DNA of 64,000 bases, from contig NZ_WEHZ01000024.1 of assembly GCF_012641745.1 (NCBI RefSeq), positions 1-64,000 of the forward strand. Reading direction: 5' to 3'. Positions within the stretch are counted from its first letter, which is position 1; every line of letters starts with the position of its first letter. Shown piece after piece: positions 27,723 to 36,931 of this stretch. The DNA comes from Pseudoalteromonas peptidolytica. Its GTDB lineage: Bacteria > Pseudomonadota > Gammaproteobacteria > Enterobacterales > Alteromonadaceae. Made by a program: the position numbers and the translations under genes. Below the pieces are notes generated by a model. It worked only from the letters and a program-made list of their open reading frames with translations, made no database searches and was not told the DNA's origin.

Positions 27723-28866
27723 CTATTAACTCCATCACTGCTTGAGCCGCTTGCTTGCTGGCATCTAAGCGTATGTTTTCGTGTATTTCGTAAAATTTTC
27801 TAATAAGTTTGCTGTTATCACCTTTTAACATCGGAAACAGTGCATCAGCAAGCGCATCTGGGTTACATTCTGCCTGCAAAAACTCCGGCACGAGCGGCGC
27901 ATCGGCTAGTAGATTTGGCAAAGCAAAGTATTTGATATTAAAGGTAAAAAAGGTATTAAATATCCAGTAGCTCTTCGGATTTAGTTTATAGCCTACAACC
28001 ATAGGTTTTTTATAGAGCATCGCTTCTAGTGTCGCTGTGCCTGACGCCAATAAAACAGTATCAGCCGCTTGCATCGCCAGTGCAGACTGACCATCTAGCA
28101 TAATTGGATTAAGCTCTGGTGCGACTTCTTGCAGCGCATCTAAGAACTGCGCTTTGCGCTTTTCATTTACCAGTGGCACAACTATTTTTAAATTGGGAAT
28201 TTTATCAACTAATTTTTTTGCCGTTGCAAGATAAGTACGACTTAATAATCCCACTTCTGAACCACGACTTCCAGGCAGTAAAGCCAATACTGTATCGTCA
28301 GGGCTGATATGTAGCTGCGCCCTTGCACCTTCGATATCCGGTTCAAGAGGGATCTCATCCGCCAGCGTATGGCCTACGAATGTACAAGGTACTTCATGCT
28401 TGTCGTAAAAAGCTTTTTCAAAAGGCAACAGGGAGAGCACTAGATTAGTCGCTTCAGCGATCTTGTGAATACGCTTTTGACGCCATGCCCAAACACTAGG
28501 GCTTACATATTGAATGGTTTTTATCCCAGCGGCTTTTAATGGCTTTTCAACTCTAAGGTTAAAGTCTGGAGCGTCAATACCTATGAATACATCAGGTGGA
28601 TTATTGATGAAATAATTCACCAATTGCTTTTTGATTTTTAGCAGCCGAGGTAAGCGACCAAGTACCTCGACTAGCCCCATGACCGCTAATTCATCCATAT
28701 CGAATAGACTGTTGCATCCTGCTTGTTGCATCTTAGGTCCGCCAATGCCCACAAATTGAGCGTTGGGGTAATGAACTCTTAGAGCATTAATAAGGCCTGC
28801 GCCGAGTATATCGCCTGATAATTCCCCTGCAACCACGCCAATGGTAATGTTTTTTTCGTTAGCCAT
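27712..28866 (-). CDS. lpxB: Lipid-A-disaccharide synthase
   Basis: LpxB, a peripheral inner-membrane GT19 glycosyltransferase, joins 2,3-diacylglucosamine-1-phosphate (lipid X) to UDP-2,3-diacylglucosamine, forming the lipid A disaccharide. Signature segments are GELSGDILGAGLINALR near the start, IDAPDFNLRVEKPLK, QYVSPSVWAWRQKRIHKI, LLPGSRGSEVGLLSRTYL and ASGTATLEAMLYKKPMVVGY. Its 384 residues are as expected. A terminator separates it from lpxA upstream, so it appears to open a separate unit. Confidence 0.97.
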   Translation of the reverse strand: MANEKNITIGVVAGELSGDILGAGLINALRVHYPNAQFVGIGGPKMQQAGCNSLFDMDELAVMGLVEVLGRLPRLLKIKKQLVNYFINNPPDVFIGIDAPDFNLRVEKPLKAAGIKTIQYVSPSVWAWRQKRIHKIAEATNLVLSLLPFEKAFYDKHEVPCTFVGHTLADEIPLEPDIEGARAQLHISPDDTVLALLPGSRGSEVGLLSRTYLATAKKLVDKIPNLKIVVPLVNEKRKAQFLDALQEVAPELNPIMLDGQSALAMQAADTVLLASGTATLEAMLYKKPMVVGYKLNPKSYWIFNTFFTFNIKYFALPNLLADAPLVPEFLQAECNPDALADALFPMLKGDNSKLIRKFYEIHENIRLDASKQAAQAVMELIDAN

Positions 28867-28882
28867 TATTGTCTTTCAGTAT

Positions 28883-28910
28883 AAAAAAACGCCATACAAT
28901 TTGTATGGCG
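28883..28910 (-). terminator. Rho-independent terminator between lpxA and lpxB
   Basis: On the minus strand, CGCCATACA / TGTATGGCG forms a 9-bp stem with loop AAT, followed by seven T. It lies about 29 bases after the lpxA stop. Confidence 0.88.
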
Positions 28911-28938
28911 TAAGTATAACTCTTATTGCGGTTCAAGT

Positions 28939-29712
28939 TTAGCGGATCAAGCCACGGTTAGAGGTCGCAATAAAGTCAATCATTTGCTGTACGGCTGAGA
29001 ACTGTGAAGCCTCTTCTTTTAAAGCTTCTAGCGCATCTTCTAGGCGCAAACCTTTACGGAATAACGTTTTATAAGCGCGTCGAGTAGCCATAATTTCATC
29101 TGACTCAAAACCACGACGTTTTAAACCTTCAGTATTAATCGCAACAGGTCTCGCTGGCGTGCCTGTGGTTGTGACAAAAGGTGGGACATCTTGATTAACG
29201 CCAGAGTACATACCAACAAAAGCATGTGACCCTACTTTACAAAATTGATGCACCCCTGAATTACCAGCTAAGATAACCCAGTCACCAATATACACATGCC
29301 CTGCCACACTGGCATTATTGGCAAAAATAACATTACTGCCAATTACAGCATCATGAGCTACGTGAGTGTAGGCCATGAATAAGTTGTTACTGCCGATTTT
29401 GGTGATCCCTTCATCTTGGATTGTGCCACGGTGAATCGTGGCGCACTCGCGAATAACGTTATTATCACCAATGATCAGCTTGGTTGGTTCATCCTTGTAC
29501 TTTTTATCTTGGCAGGCTTCCCCTACTGACGCGAATTGGAAAATGTGGTTACCTGAACCAATCTCAGATGGCCCTTTAATCACAACATGTGATTCAATTT
29601 TACAGTTATCACCGATGACAACATCGTTGCCAATGTAACTATAAGGACCTACGGATACATTTTCGCCTAAACGCGCGCCTGACTCGATAATTGCGGTAGG
29701 ATGAATAGACAT
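28939..29712 (-). CDS. lpxA: UDP-N-acetylglucosamine O-acyltransferase
   Basis: LpxA carries out the first step of lipid A synthesis, moving 3-hydroxyacyl from ACP to UDP-GlcNAc O-3. At 257 residues, it shows the left-handed beta-helix hexapeptide pattern (VSVGPYSYIGNDVVIGDNC) and the conserved MAYTHVAHDAVIGSNVI with the catalytic His, then GVHQFCKVGSHAFVGMYSGV. A C-terminal helical domain (RRAYKTLFRKGLRLEDALEA) follows. Its ATG overlaps the fabZ stop (TAATG), implying coupled translation. Confidence 0.97.
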   Translation of the reverse strand: MSIHPTAIIESGARLGENVSVGPYSYIGNDVVIGDNCKIESHVVIKGPSEIGSGNHIFQFASVGEACQDKKYKDEPTKLIIGDNNVIRECATIHRGTIQDEGITKIGSNNLFMAYTHVAHDAVIGSNVIFANNASVAGHVYIGDWVILAGNSGVHQFCKVGSHAFVGMYSGVNQDVPPFVTTTGTPARPVAINTEGLKRRGFESDEIMATRRAYKTLFRKGLRLEDALEALKEEASQFSAVQQMIDFIATSNRGLIR

Positions 29713-30164
29713 TAAAACTCTCTTCTAGCACACATGATTTCAGCTGAGCACACGATGTTACCTTCAACTTTAGCCTCAGCACTAAACTTCCAGATATTAC
29801 GGCGTTCTTTTACAAAATTAACGTGCAAATGCATTGTATCGCCAGGAAGTACTGGCTGTTTAAAACGTGCATTGTCGATCGCTGCAAATAAGTATAGTTC
29901 ATTTTCACTGCGATTCTCGACAGTTTTAAAACCAAGTAAGCCCGTCGCTTGTGCCATTGCTTCTAGGATCAGTACTCCAGGAAAAATAGGCTGCTCTGGG
30001 AAGTGACCGGTGAAAATAGGTTCATTGATGGTCACATTTTTAATCGCATGAAGATGCTCACCCGGTTTATAGTCCACCACCTTATCAACCAATAACATGG
30101 GATAACGGTGTGGAAGAAGTTTTAAAATCTCTTGGATATCAAAGCTGTTTAATTCGTTAGCCAA
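29712..30164 (-). CDS. fabZ: 3-hydroxyacyl-ACP dehydratase FabZ
   Basis: FabZ dehydrates 3-hydroxyacyl-ACP to enoyl-ACP in fatty-acid elongation. This 150-residue hotdog-fold protein has LLPHRYPMLLVDKV at the N-terminus, TGHFPEQPIFPGVLILEAMAQ with the catalytic His and Glu, and AIDNARFKQPVLPGD. It lies between lpxD and lpxA in the usual order. Both use the hydroxyacyl-ACP pool, which is a known balance point between lipid A and phospholipid. Confidence 0.97.
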   Translation of the reverse strand: MANELNSFDIQEILKLLPHRYPMLLVDKVVDYKPGEHLHAIKNVTINEPIFTGHFPEQPIFPGVLILEAMAQATGLLGFKTVENRSENELYLFAAIDNARFKQPVLPGDTMHLHVNFVKERRNIWKFSAEAKVEGNIVCSAEIMCARREF

Positions 30165-30174
30165 AATAGCTTCC

Positions 30175-31218
30175 TTATTCTACATCAGTATCTTTAAGCT
30201 GTGCTGTTAGCAACTCAAGTGCCTTCAGACGCGACTTAAAGTCAGATAAATTGCGTAAGTGTGCAATCGACTTACGCCACTCTTTATTTGTTTGGTGAGG
30301 CAAACCAGAAGAGTAGATCCCAGGCTGCGTAATGCTTTTGGTCACCATACTCATACCGGTAATAACAACACCATCACAGACCTCATTGTGGCCGTTTATC
30401 GCTGACATACCACCTATCTGACAGTATTTGCCGATTTTTACACTACCCGCAAGTACAGTGCAGCCAGCTATTGCCGTGCCATAACCGACCTCAACATTGT
30501 GAGCAATCTGAATTTGGTTATCTAAAATAACATTGCTGTGGATGATGGTATCTTCAAGTGCCCCTCTATCTATAGAGGTGCTTGCACCAACTTCAACGCG
30601 GTCACCTATAATTACTGTGCCAACTTGTGGAATTTTAACCCACTCGCCTTTTTCGTTTGCGTAGCCGAAGCCATCACTTCCGATAACAGAACCAGATTGG
30701 AATAAGCAATCTTCACCAATCTGAACCTCATGATAGACGGTTACGTTCGCCCAGAGTTTAGTCCTTGTGCCTATTTTGGTATATTTACCAATAAAACAAC
30801 CAGGCCCTATCTCAACACCATCACCAATCACTGCACCATCTTCAATAACAGCATTTGCACCCACACTGACATCTTTGCCTAGGGTTGCTGTAGCTGAAAT
30901 AATGGCTGAATCATGAATACCATCTGCCGAGCGTGGCGTAGAATCTAACTTTTGCGCCAGCTTTGCATATGCAACATAGGGATCCGCAATAATAAGTTTG
31001 TTACCGGAGAAATATTCCGCATCCTTTTCGCTCAGGATCACGGCACCAGCAGCTGTACTATCGAGCTGACTACGGTACTTACTATTGGCTAAGAATGCGA
31101 TTTGGTCTTCTTGCGCCATCGCCAAGGTGGCAATATTCCTAATTGGTTTATCGCCATCACCCTGTAGCTGAGCACCTAAGGACTCAGCTAGTTGAGATAA
31201 GGTGTAAAGTTTTGTCAT
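30175..31218 (-). CDS. lpxD: UDP-3-O-(3-hydroxyacyl)glucosamine N-acyltransferase
   Basis: LpxD performs the third step of lipid A synthesis, adding the N-linked 3-hydroxyacyl chain. The N-terminal uridine-binding domain (LYTLSQLAESLGAQLQGDG, ADPYVAYAKLAQ) is followed by a hexapeptide beta-helix (VSVGANAVIEDGAVIGDGV, IDRGALEDTIIHSNVILDN, QIAHNVEVGYGTAIAGCT). Its 347 residues are typical. The start overlaps the skp stop by one base. Confidence 0.97.
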   Translation of the reverse strand: MTKLYTLSQLAESLGAQLQGDGDKPIRNIATLAMAQEDQIAFLANSKYRSQLDSTAAGAVILSEKDAEYFSGNKLIIADPYVAYAKLAQKLDSTPRSADGIHDSAIISATATLGKDVSVGANAVIEDGAVIGDGVEIGPGCFIGKYTKIGTRTKLWANVTVYHEVQIGEDCLFQSGSVIGSDGFGYANEKGEWVKIPQVGTVIIGDRVEVGASTSIDRGALEDTIIHSNVILDNQIQIAHNVEVGYGTAIAGCTVLAGSVKIGKYCQIGGMSAINGHNEVCDGVVITGMSMVTKSITQPGIYSSGLPHQTNKEWRKSIAHLRNLSDFKSRLKALELLTAQLKDTDVE

Positions 31219-31736
31219 TACTTGCTGCTAACCGCTTTTACCACTTCATCAGAAAGGTCGGCTACTTTATCAGGATTAAAGTAAATTGTCGTATCTTTTA
31301 CTTTAACTTCGTCAAACTTACCTTTTTTAGCAACAGACTCAATTGCATCTACAATTAGCTTCTGTACTTTTGCAAGCTCTTGGTTCTGACGAACTTTAAT
31401 TTCTTGCTCTAACGGACGACCTTTTTCAGCCAGTGTTTTCTGCATCCCTTGAATTTTTTCGCGTAGCGCTTCTTTTTGCTCTTCGCTCATCGTTGTTGAC
31501 TCACGCTTGAACTTTTCTGCTTCAAAACGAATGTCACCTTGAATTTTTTCAAGCTCTTGACGACGCTCAGCAAATTCAGCTTGAAGTGTTTGCTCAATTT
31601 TCGCCATCTGTGGAATTTGTTTATACACTTCTTGCATATCTACAACTCCAACTTTATGTGCAAACGCACTACCTGATGCACCCATCATAAGTGCTGCTGT
31701 CATCGCTAGTGTTGATGATTTGATAAATTTTTTCAC
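31218..31736 (-). CDS. skp: Periplasmic chaperone Skp (OmpH)
   Basis: Skp is a trimeric chaperone that carries unfolded outer-membrane proteins across the periplasm. A signal peptide ends GSAFA before HKVGVVDMQEVYKQIPQM, the typical mature start. Residues about 45-125 are a charged coiled coil (AEFAERRQELEKIQGDIR, REKIQGMQKTLAEKGR). Length is 172 residues. It lies 11 bases after bamA, its functional partner in outer-membrane protein biogenesis, and before lpxD. Confidence 0.95.
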   Translation of the reverse strand: MKKFIKSSTLAMTAALMMGASGSAFAHKVGVVDMQEVYKQIPQMAKIEQTLQAEFAERRQELEKIQGDIRFEAEKFKRESTTMSEEQKEALREKIQGMQKTLAEKGRPLEQEIKVRQNQELAKVQKLIVDAIESVAKKGKFDEVKVKDTTIYFNPDKVADLSDEVVKAVSSK

Positions 31737-31747
31737 AATAAAACTCC

Positions 31748-34219
31748 TTAGAATGTATTACTGATGTTGAAGCTGATCGTCTTCGTATCGTCTTCTTCTT
31801 CTTTTTTAAGCGGGTAGGCGAAACTGATCAGCATAGGTCCCATTGGTGAGATCCACTGAATCGATAGACCCGTTGACACTCTGAACCTCGTTGGATCAGA
31901 GAAATCAGAAAGTAATTTGTATTGATCTTCCGTCAAGTTGTTGTAGCGGTCTACATCAAATTCGGTATCCCAAACGTTGGCCGCATCAACAAAGAAGCTG
32001 GTTCTTACTGAACTGGTGTTTTCTTCATCTAAGAATGGCGTTGGCACAATTAGCTCAAGCCCTGCAAGCGCTTTGGCATTACCACCAATACGGCCACCTA
32101 AAGATAACGTGTCGAACTCAGGATCAGCACCGATACAGCTACCAGCACTACCGTCTGGTTTAGCTGTACCTGGTAGACATTTAGGCGCACGCTGAACCGC
32201 TCTAGGTAAAATAGTATTACGATCAAAACCGCGTAATTCTTGTTCAGAAATACGGAAGAATTCCTGGAATGGTAATACTTGTTCAAAACCATTGGTTTCG
32301 CCATAACCATTACCATAGCCTAAGCCTGCTCTTGCTGAGAATACCCAGCGGTGGTCGTTACTAATTGGCCAGTAAAAGCGAGAATCATAGTTGATCTTAA
32401 AGAAGTTAAGATCCGAATTTGGTGTAGTCACACTTAGATTCACACTTTGGCGAGAACCAGCGGTTGGGAACATACCACGGTTAACCGTAACTCGTGACCA
32501 ACCGGCACTTAGCTCATATTTCGTAAAGTCATAATCAGCATCTGGGTCACTTTCGTTTAAGAAGCTTTCACGTAGTACTCGAGTTTGCTCAAAGTCTGAA
32601 ATTTGCGATAGGCTTTCTTCTATCCAACGAATACCAAAATTAACACGGTTTATGGCATTGATAGGGAAACCAAAATTAGTACCTAAACCATAGCTCGTTG
32701 ATTTATAGTCGACGATACCAAACTCACTGGCGTCAAACTTACTGTAGAAAATACTACTACCTTGTGACACACCATCTGGCGTAAAGTATGGATCTGTGTA
32801 GGAAACGCTATAACGCTCAGAGCCACGTGACGTGTTGATATTGAACGCCACTTGATTACCAGAGCCAAGGAAGTTTGATTCACTAACACCAATGTTAAAT
32901 TGCAGACCCGCATAGGAGCCATACGCAACACCGGCTTGGAAGCTACCCGCAGGCTGTTCTTTTACGGTAAAGTCAACATCGACTTGGTCTTCTACACCCG
33001 GAATTGGCTTAACTTCAAACTCAACCGTTTCCATATATGGCAAGCGTTGTATTTGTAATTTAGAGCGTTCAAGGTTTTGATTAGAAAGCCAAGCGCCTTC
33101 TAGCTGAGTCATTTCACGACGAAGTACTTCATCCGCAGTATTTTGGTTACCGTTTACTACGATGCGACGTACATATACTCGCTTGCCTGGGTCGACAGAC
33201 AACGTTAATTGTACTTCTTTATCTTCATCGTTAATTTCTGGCACGGTGCGAACTTCCGCATTGGCATAACCGAAGCGCGCAAGATAGCTCTTAATAAAAT
33301 CTTCCGTTGCGGTCACTACCGAGCCATTGTAAAGTTCACCTGCACGCAGTGGCACGATTTCTTTAATCAGATCTTCACGCCCTAGTAAGTCACCAATAAA
33401 GTCAAACCCTTTGACAGTATATTTTTCACCTTCAGTGATATTCGCGGTAACGTATACCGACTCACGCTCTGGACTTACTGAAACTTGTGTCGAGTCAATA
33501 TTAAAGCGCAAATAACCACGGTCTAGGTAGTAGCTGCGGATTTTTTCTAAGTCACCTTCAATGGTTTGCTTCTGATAACGGTCATTAGATAAAAAGCGCC
33601 ACCAAGGTAAGTCTTGTTGTGACTCAATGAGATTAAGTAACTCTTCATCTGAAAACAGCTCATTACCAACAAGGTTGATTTGACGTACAGACGCGGCATC
33701 ACCTTCTTCGAATTTAAGCTTCAACTTTACACGGTTGCGAGGTAACTCAACAATACTGACTTCCACTTTCGCATTGTACTTACCAATGCTGTGGAAAAAC
33801 TCTGTGAGACCTTTTTCGATGCTATCAAGCACCGTCTTATCTAACGGCTCACCTTGGCGAATGTTTTGCTGTTCTAAGCTTTCGTTGAGCTGTTCATCTT
33901 TAATGTCTTTGTTGCCATCAAACTCAATAGAGCTGATTGTAGGACGCTCTTTGACTTTAAAGATAATTTGGTTGCCATCACGAAATACCGCGATGTTGTC
34001 AAAATGCCCTGATTTGTACAGCGCCTTGATTGTGCGTGAAATCGTAAACTGATCAATATTGTCACCAACGTTGATCGGAATGTGTGTTAATGCAGCACCT
34101 AATGCTACACGCTGCAACCCTTCTACTTTTAAATCTTCTACGATAAAGGAGTTTTGCCCTAAGGCAGCAAAACTAGCGCCCAGTAAACTGGTTACTGCAA
34201 TGTGTTTTTTTATAGGCAT
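31748..34219 (-). CDS. bamA: Outer membrane protein assembly factor BamA
   Basis: BamA is the core of the beta-barrel assembly machine. After a signal peptide, five POTRA domains are visible (FIVEDLKVEGLQRVALGAAL, ERPTISSIEFDGNKDIKDEQL, RQINLVGNELFSDEELL, YTVKGFDFIGDLLG, VYVRRIVVNGNQNTADEVLR). A C-terminal 16-strand barrel follows, with the lid-lock type FRISEQELRGFDRNTILPRA segment and the closing strand ending in FNISNTF (terminal Phe). At 823 residues it is slightly longer than E. coli BamA (810). A 166-base gap to rseP may hold a promoter; no clear sigma-E site was found by eye. Confidence 0.98.
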   Translation of the reverse strand: MPIKKHIAVTSLLGASFAALGQNSFIVEDLKVEGLQRVALGAALTHIPINVGDNIDQFTISRTIKALYKSGHFDNIAVFRDGNQIIFKVKERPTISSIEFDGNKDIKDEQLNESLEQQNIRQGEPLDKTVLDSIEKGLTEFFHSIGKYNAKVEVSIVELPRNRVKLKLKFEEGDAASVRQINLVGNELFSDEELLNLIESQQDLPWWRFLSNDRYQKQTIEGDLEKIRSYYLDRGYLRFNIDSTQVSVSPERESVYVTANITEGEKYTVKGFDFIGDLLGREDLIKEIVPLRAGELYNGSVVTATEDFIKSYLARFGYANAEVRTVPEINDEDKEVQLTLSVDPGKRVYVRRIVVNGNQNTADEVLRREMTQLEGAWLSNQNLERSKLQIQRLPYMETVEFEVKPIPGVEDQVDVDFTVKEQPAGSFQAGVAYGSYAGLQFNIGVSESNFLGSGNQVAFNINTSRGSERYSVSYTDPYFTPDGVSQGSSIFYSKFDASEFGIVDYKSTSYGLGTNFGFPINAINRVNFGIRWIEESLSQISDFEQTRVLRESFLNESDPDADYDFTKYELSAGWSRVTVNRGMFPTAGSRQSVNLSVTTPNSDLNFFKINYDSRFYWPISNDHRWVFSARAGLGYGNGYGETNGFEQVLPFQEFFRISEQELRGFDRNTILPRAVQRAPKCLPGTAKPDGSAGSCIGADPEFDTLSLGGRIGGNAKALAGLELIVPTPFLDEENTSSVRTSFFVDAANVWDTEFDVDRYNNLTEDQYKLLSDFSDPTRFRVSTGLSIQWISPMGPMLISFAYPLKKEEEDDTKTISFNISNTF

Positions 34220-34385
34220 TTTATTATCTTTATCCTTTACAACAATTTTGGCGCGATACGCTAAGGCCCATTACATCACAACATTCAAACGTTACAGCTT
34301 GTGTATTGTGTTTTCCGTTGTATGTTTAACCAAACCTGCAAACATTTAAACTGTATGTTATGTGCGCTTTTTAGCACCGCACGGC

Positions 34386-35738
34386 TTAAAGCCGGGAAAC
34401 GTCATTAAATAGTGCAAAAAACGTTAAGGCAAGCAGAAGCGCAGCTCCTATCTTAAACCCAAACTCTTGTGTCTTTTCAGAGACTGGTTTTCTACGAATT
34501 AGTTCAATTAAGTAATACATTAAATGCCCACCATCTAAGACAGGGAGCGGTAATAAGTTAAAAACCCCTAAGTTAACGCTAATAAGCGCCAAGAAGCCTA
34601 AAAATGCAACTAATCCGTAACTAACGCTATTTCCAGCGCTTACCGCGATCCCCACCGGCCCACTTAAGTTTTTAACTGAGACTTGACCGGTTAGTAAGTT
34701 ACCAATCATATCAAAACTAAGGGCAATGAGATCGTAAGTTTTACGAATGCCAAGCACCATACTATCTAGAATGTCGTATTGTCTAGTTTCAATATACCCA
34801 TTCGGCCATTTTTCCATCACGGGCACTACACCAAGATAACCTTGGACAATACCATCGGGAGATGTTTTTGCTTGTGGAATAACAGTTAAGGTTTGAGTCT
34901 GACCATCTCTAAGAATATCGACAACCAATGACTGATTGGCAGATTTTTGCACCCGACTCACCAGCTGCTGCCAGGTCTCTAACTGTTCACCGTTAATTGC
35001 AACGACGGTGTCTTGTACCTTAAAACCGGCTTTATCTGCAGCGGCACCCTGTTCGATGTAACCCAACTGCAATGTTAGTGGTGGCCGATATGGCGATATA
35101 CCAACTGACGTTAACGGCGCTTCATCTTGTTTATCTAGCTTCCAGTTGGACAAGGCTAATGTGCGTATTGCCAAGCTACCTTTTTCATCTTGTACTTTTG
35201 CAACTAAGCTAGGTTCACCGAGATGTGCCATCAGTTCAAAGGTGACATCTTGCCATGAATGTACTAACTCGTCGTTAAGTGCAATGATTTGGTCGCCAGA
35301 TCTAAACCCCGCTTTTGCGGCGATACTTGCTGGTGTGATTGCACCTACGACGGGTTTAGCTGACTGCACTCCAATCATGTACATGGCTGCCAATGCGATG
35401 ATGGCAAATAAAAAGTTAGCGATTGGACCTGCTGCTACCACAGCAATACGTGACAAGACCGGCTTATTGTTGAAAGCTAAGTGCTTTTCCTGCTCTGCGA
35501 CATCATCAACACGCTCATCGAGCATTTTGACATAGCCGCCCAGTGGAATTACTGCGATGACATATTCAGTTTGGTGTTTGTCATACCACTTAAGCAAAGG
35601 CTTTCCAAAACCAATAGAAAATCGTAGAACTTTAACACCGGCTTTTCTGGCAACCCAAAAATGGCCATATTCATGCACCGTAACTAAAATCCCTAGAGCA
35701 AGAATAAATGAACCTAAGTGCCAGAAAAATTCAAACAT
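34386..35738 (-). CDS. rseP: Intramembrane zinc metalloprotease RseP
   Basis: RseP is the site-2 protease that cuts RseA within the membrane in the sigma-E envelope-stress cascade. The zinc site HEYGH (in TVHEYGHFWVARKAGVKV) lies in the first membrane helix. Two periplasmic PDZ domains are visible (AKAGFRSGDQIIALNDE; DKAGFKVQDTVVAINGE). The second catalytic motif is NLLPLPVLDGGH near residue 400. Its 450 residues match E. coli RseP. It begins 2 bases after the dxr stop. Confidence 0.97.
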   Translation of the reverse strand: MFEFFWHLGSFILALGILVTVHEYGHFWVARKAGVKVLRFSIGFGKPLLKWYDKHQTEYVIAVIPLGGYVKMLDERVDDVAEQEKHLAFNNKPVLSRIAVVAAGPIANFLFAIIALAAMYMIGVQSAKPVVGAITPASIAAKAGFRSGDQIIALNDELVHSWQDVTFELMAHLGEPSLVAKVQDEKGSLAIRTLALSNWKLDKQDEAPLTSVGISPYRPPLTLQLGYIEQGAAADKAGFKVQDTVVAINGEQLETWQQLVSRVQKSANQSLVVDILRDGQTQTLTVIPQAKTSPDGIVQGYLGVVPVMEKWPNGYIETRQYDILDSMVLGIRKTYDLIALSFDMIGNLLTGQVSVKNLSGPVGIAVSAGNSVSYGLVAFLGFLALISVNLGVFNLLPLPVLDGGHLMYYLIELIRRKPVSEKTQEFGFKIGAALLLALTFFALFNDVSRL

Positions 35739-35740
35739 AG

Positions 35741-36931
35741 TTACCTCAATGTTGTAATGATTTGCTTAGCTCGATAACGTGCAGCTTGGTCTGCTTCCAT
35801 AATAGACTCAACGGATTCTAATACGCCAAGCGTGGTTTGCTCAAGTGTTAAGGCGTTCACTCGGTAGATGTCACAAAAGCCTATTTGTTTATCTAAAAAG
35901 GCTGCGACCGCTACTTCATTAGCAGCGTTAACCGTCGTTGTCGCAGCTTGACCACTACGACAAGCATCAATTGCTAATCGCAAATTTGGATAACGTTCAA
36001 AGTCTGGTTTTGTGAAAGTGAAATCAACTATTTGTGAAAAGTCCAAAGGCTCAACGCCCGCATCAATTCGCTCTGGGTATGCCAACCCATAGGCAATGGG
36101 TGTACGCATATCAGGTTGCCCCATCTGTGCAATAACAGAACCATCACGATATTGCACCATAGAATGGATCATACTCTGAGGATGGATCACCACGTCAATA
36201 TCATCCGCAGAACAATTAAAAAGCCATTTAGCTTCAATAAACTCAAGCCCTTTGTTCATCATAGTTGCTGAATCAACAGAGATTTTTCGACCCATAGACC
36301 AGTTTGGATGGGCTACAGCTTCTTCAACAGTAACATTCGGTAGCGTCTCTAATGGCCGCTGCAAGAATGGTCCACCAGACCCGGTTAATAAGATTTTACT
36401 CACACCACTTTCGCACAGGGTGTTGCTTTGCCCTGTTTGTATTGAGTTTGGTAAACATTGGTAGATGGCATTATGTTCGCTGTCTATAGGGAGCAAAGTC
36501 GCGCCATGCGCTTTTACTTTATCCATAAATAGCTGACCACTCATAACCAAAGATTCTTTGTTTGCAAGCAGGACCTTTTTACCTGCTTCAACCGCCGCTA
36601 GGGTAGGTAGTAAACCCGCTGCACCGACGATAGCGGACATCACAATATCAACATCATCATGTCGCGCCATATCTGCCATCGCGCTAACACCACTGAGCAC
36701 CTTGGTAGCAGTATGAGCTAAGTGTTGAGCAAGCTGTTGAGCGGCCAGCTCAGAATTCATTACTGCATAGCGTGGTTGATATGCTAAACAAAGCTCTGTC
36801 ATTTTCTCAACATTTTGACCAGCAACTAAGGCAAAAACGCGATACTGATGTGCATTTCTACTCACAACATCGAGTGTTGATAGTCCAATGGAGCCTGTTG
36901 CACCAAGTACGACCAAGCTTTGTTGATTCAT
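35741..36931 (-). CDS. dxr: 1-deoxy-D-xylulose 5-phosphate reductoisomerase
   Basis: Dxr converts DXP to MEP with NADPH, the committed step of the non-mevalonate isoprenoid pathway. I choose the ATG at 36931, which starts MNQQSLVVLGATGSIGLSTL. The open frame extends 32 codons further upstream but overlaps cdsA and lacks family similarity. Motifs include the NADPH-binding GATGSIG, ANKESLVMSGQLF, LLPIDSEHNAIYQCL, SGGPFLQ, HPNWSMGRKISVDSATMMNKG and HPQSMIHSMVQYRDGS. The length of 396 residues fits. The start overlaps the cdsA stop (ATGA). Confidence 0.96.
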   Translation of the reverse strand: MNQQSLVVLGATGSIGLSTLDVVSRNAHQYRVFALVAGQNVEKMTELCLAYQPRYAVMNSELAAQQLAQHLAHTATKVLSGVSAMADMARHDDVDIVMSAIVGAAGLLPTLAAVEAGKKVLLANKESLVMSGQLFMDKVKAHGATLLPIDSEHNAIYQCLPNSIQTGQSNTLCESGVSKILLTGSGGPFLQRPLETLPNVTVEEAVAHPNWSMGRKISVDSATMMNKGLEFIEAKWLFNCSADDIDVVIHPQSMIHSMVQYRDGSVIAQMGQPDMRTPIAYGLAYPERIDAGVEPLDFSQIVDFTFTKPDFERYPNLRLAIDACRSGQAATTTVNAANEVAVAAFLDKQIGFCDIYRVNALTLEQTTLGVLESVESIMEADQAARYRAKQIITTLR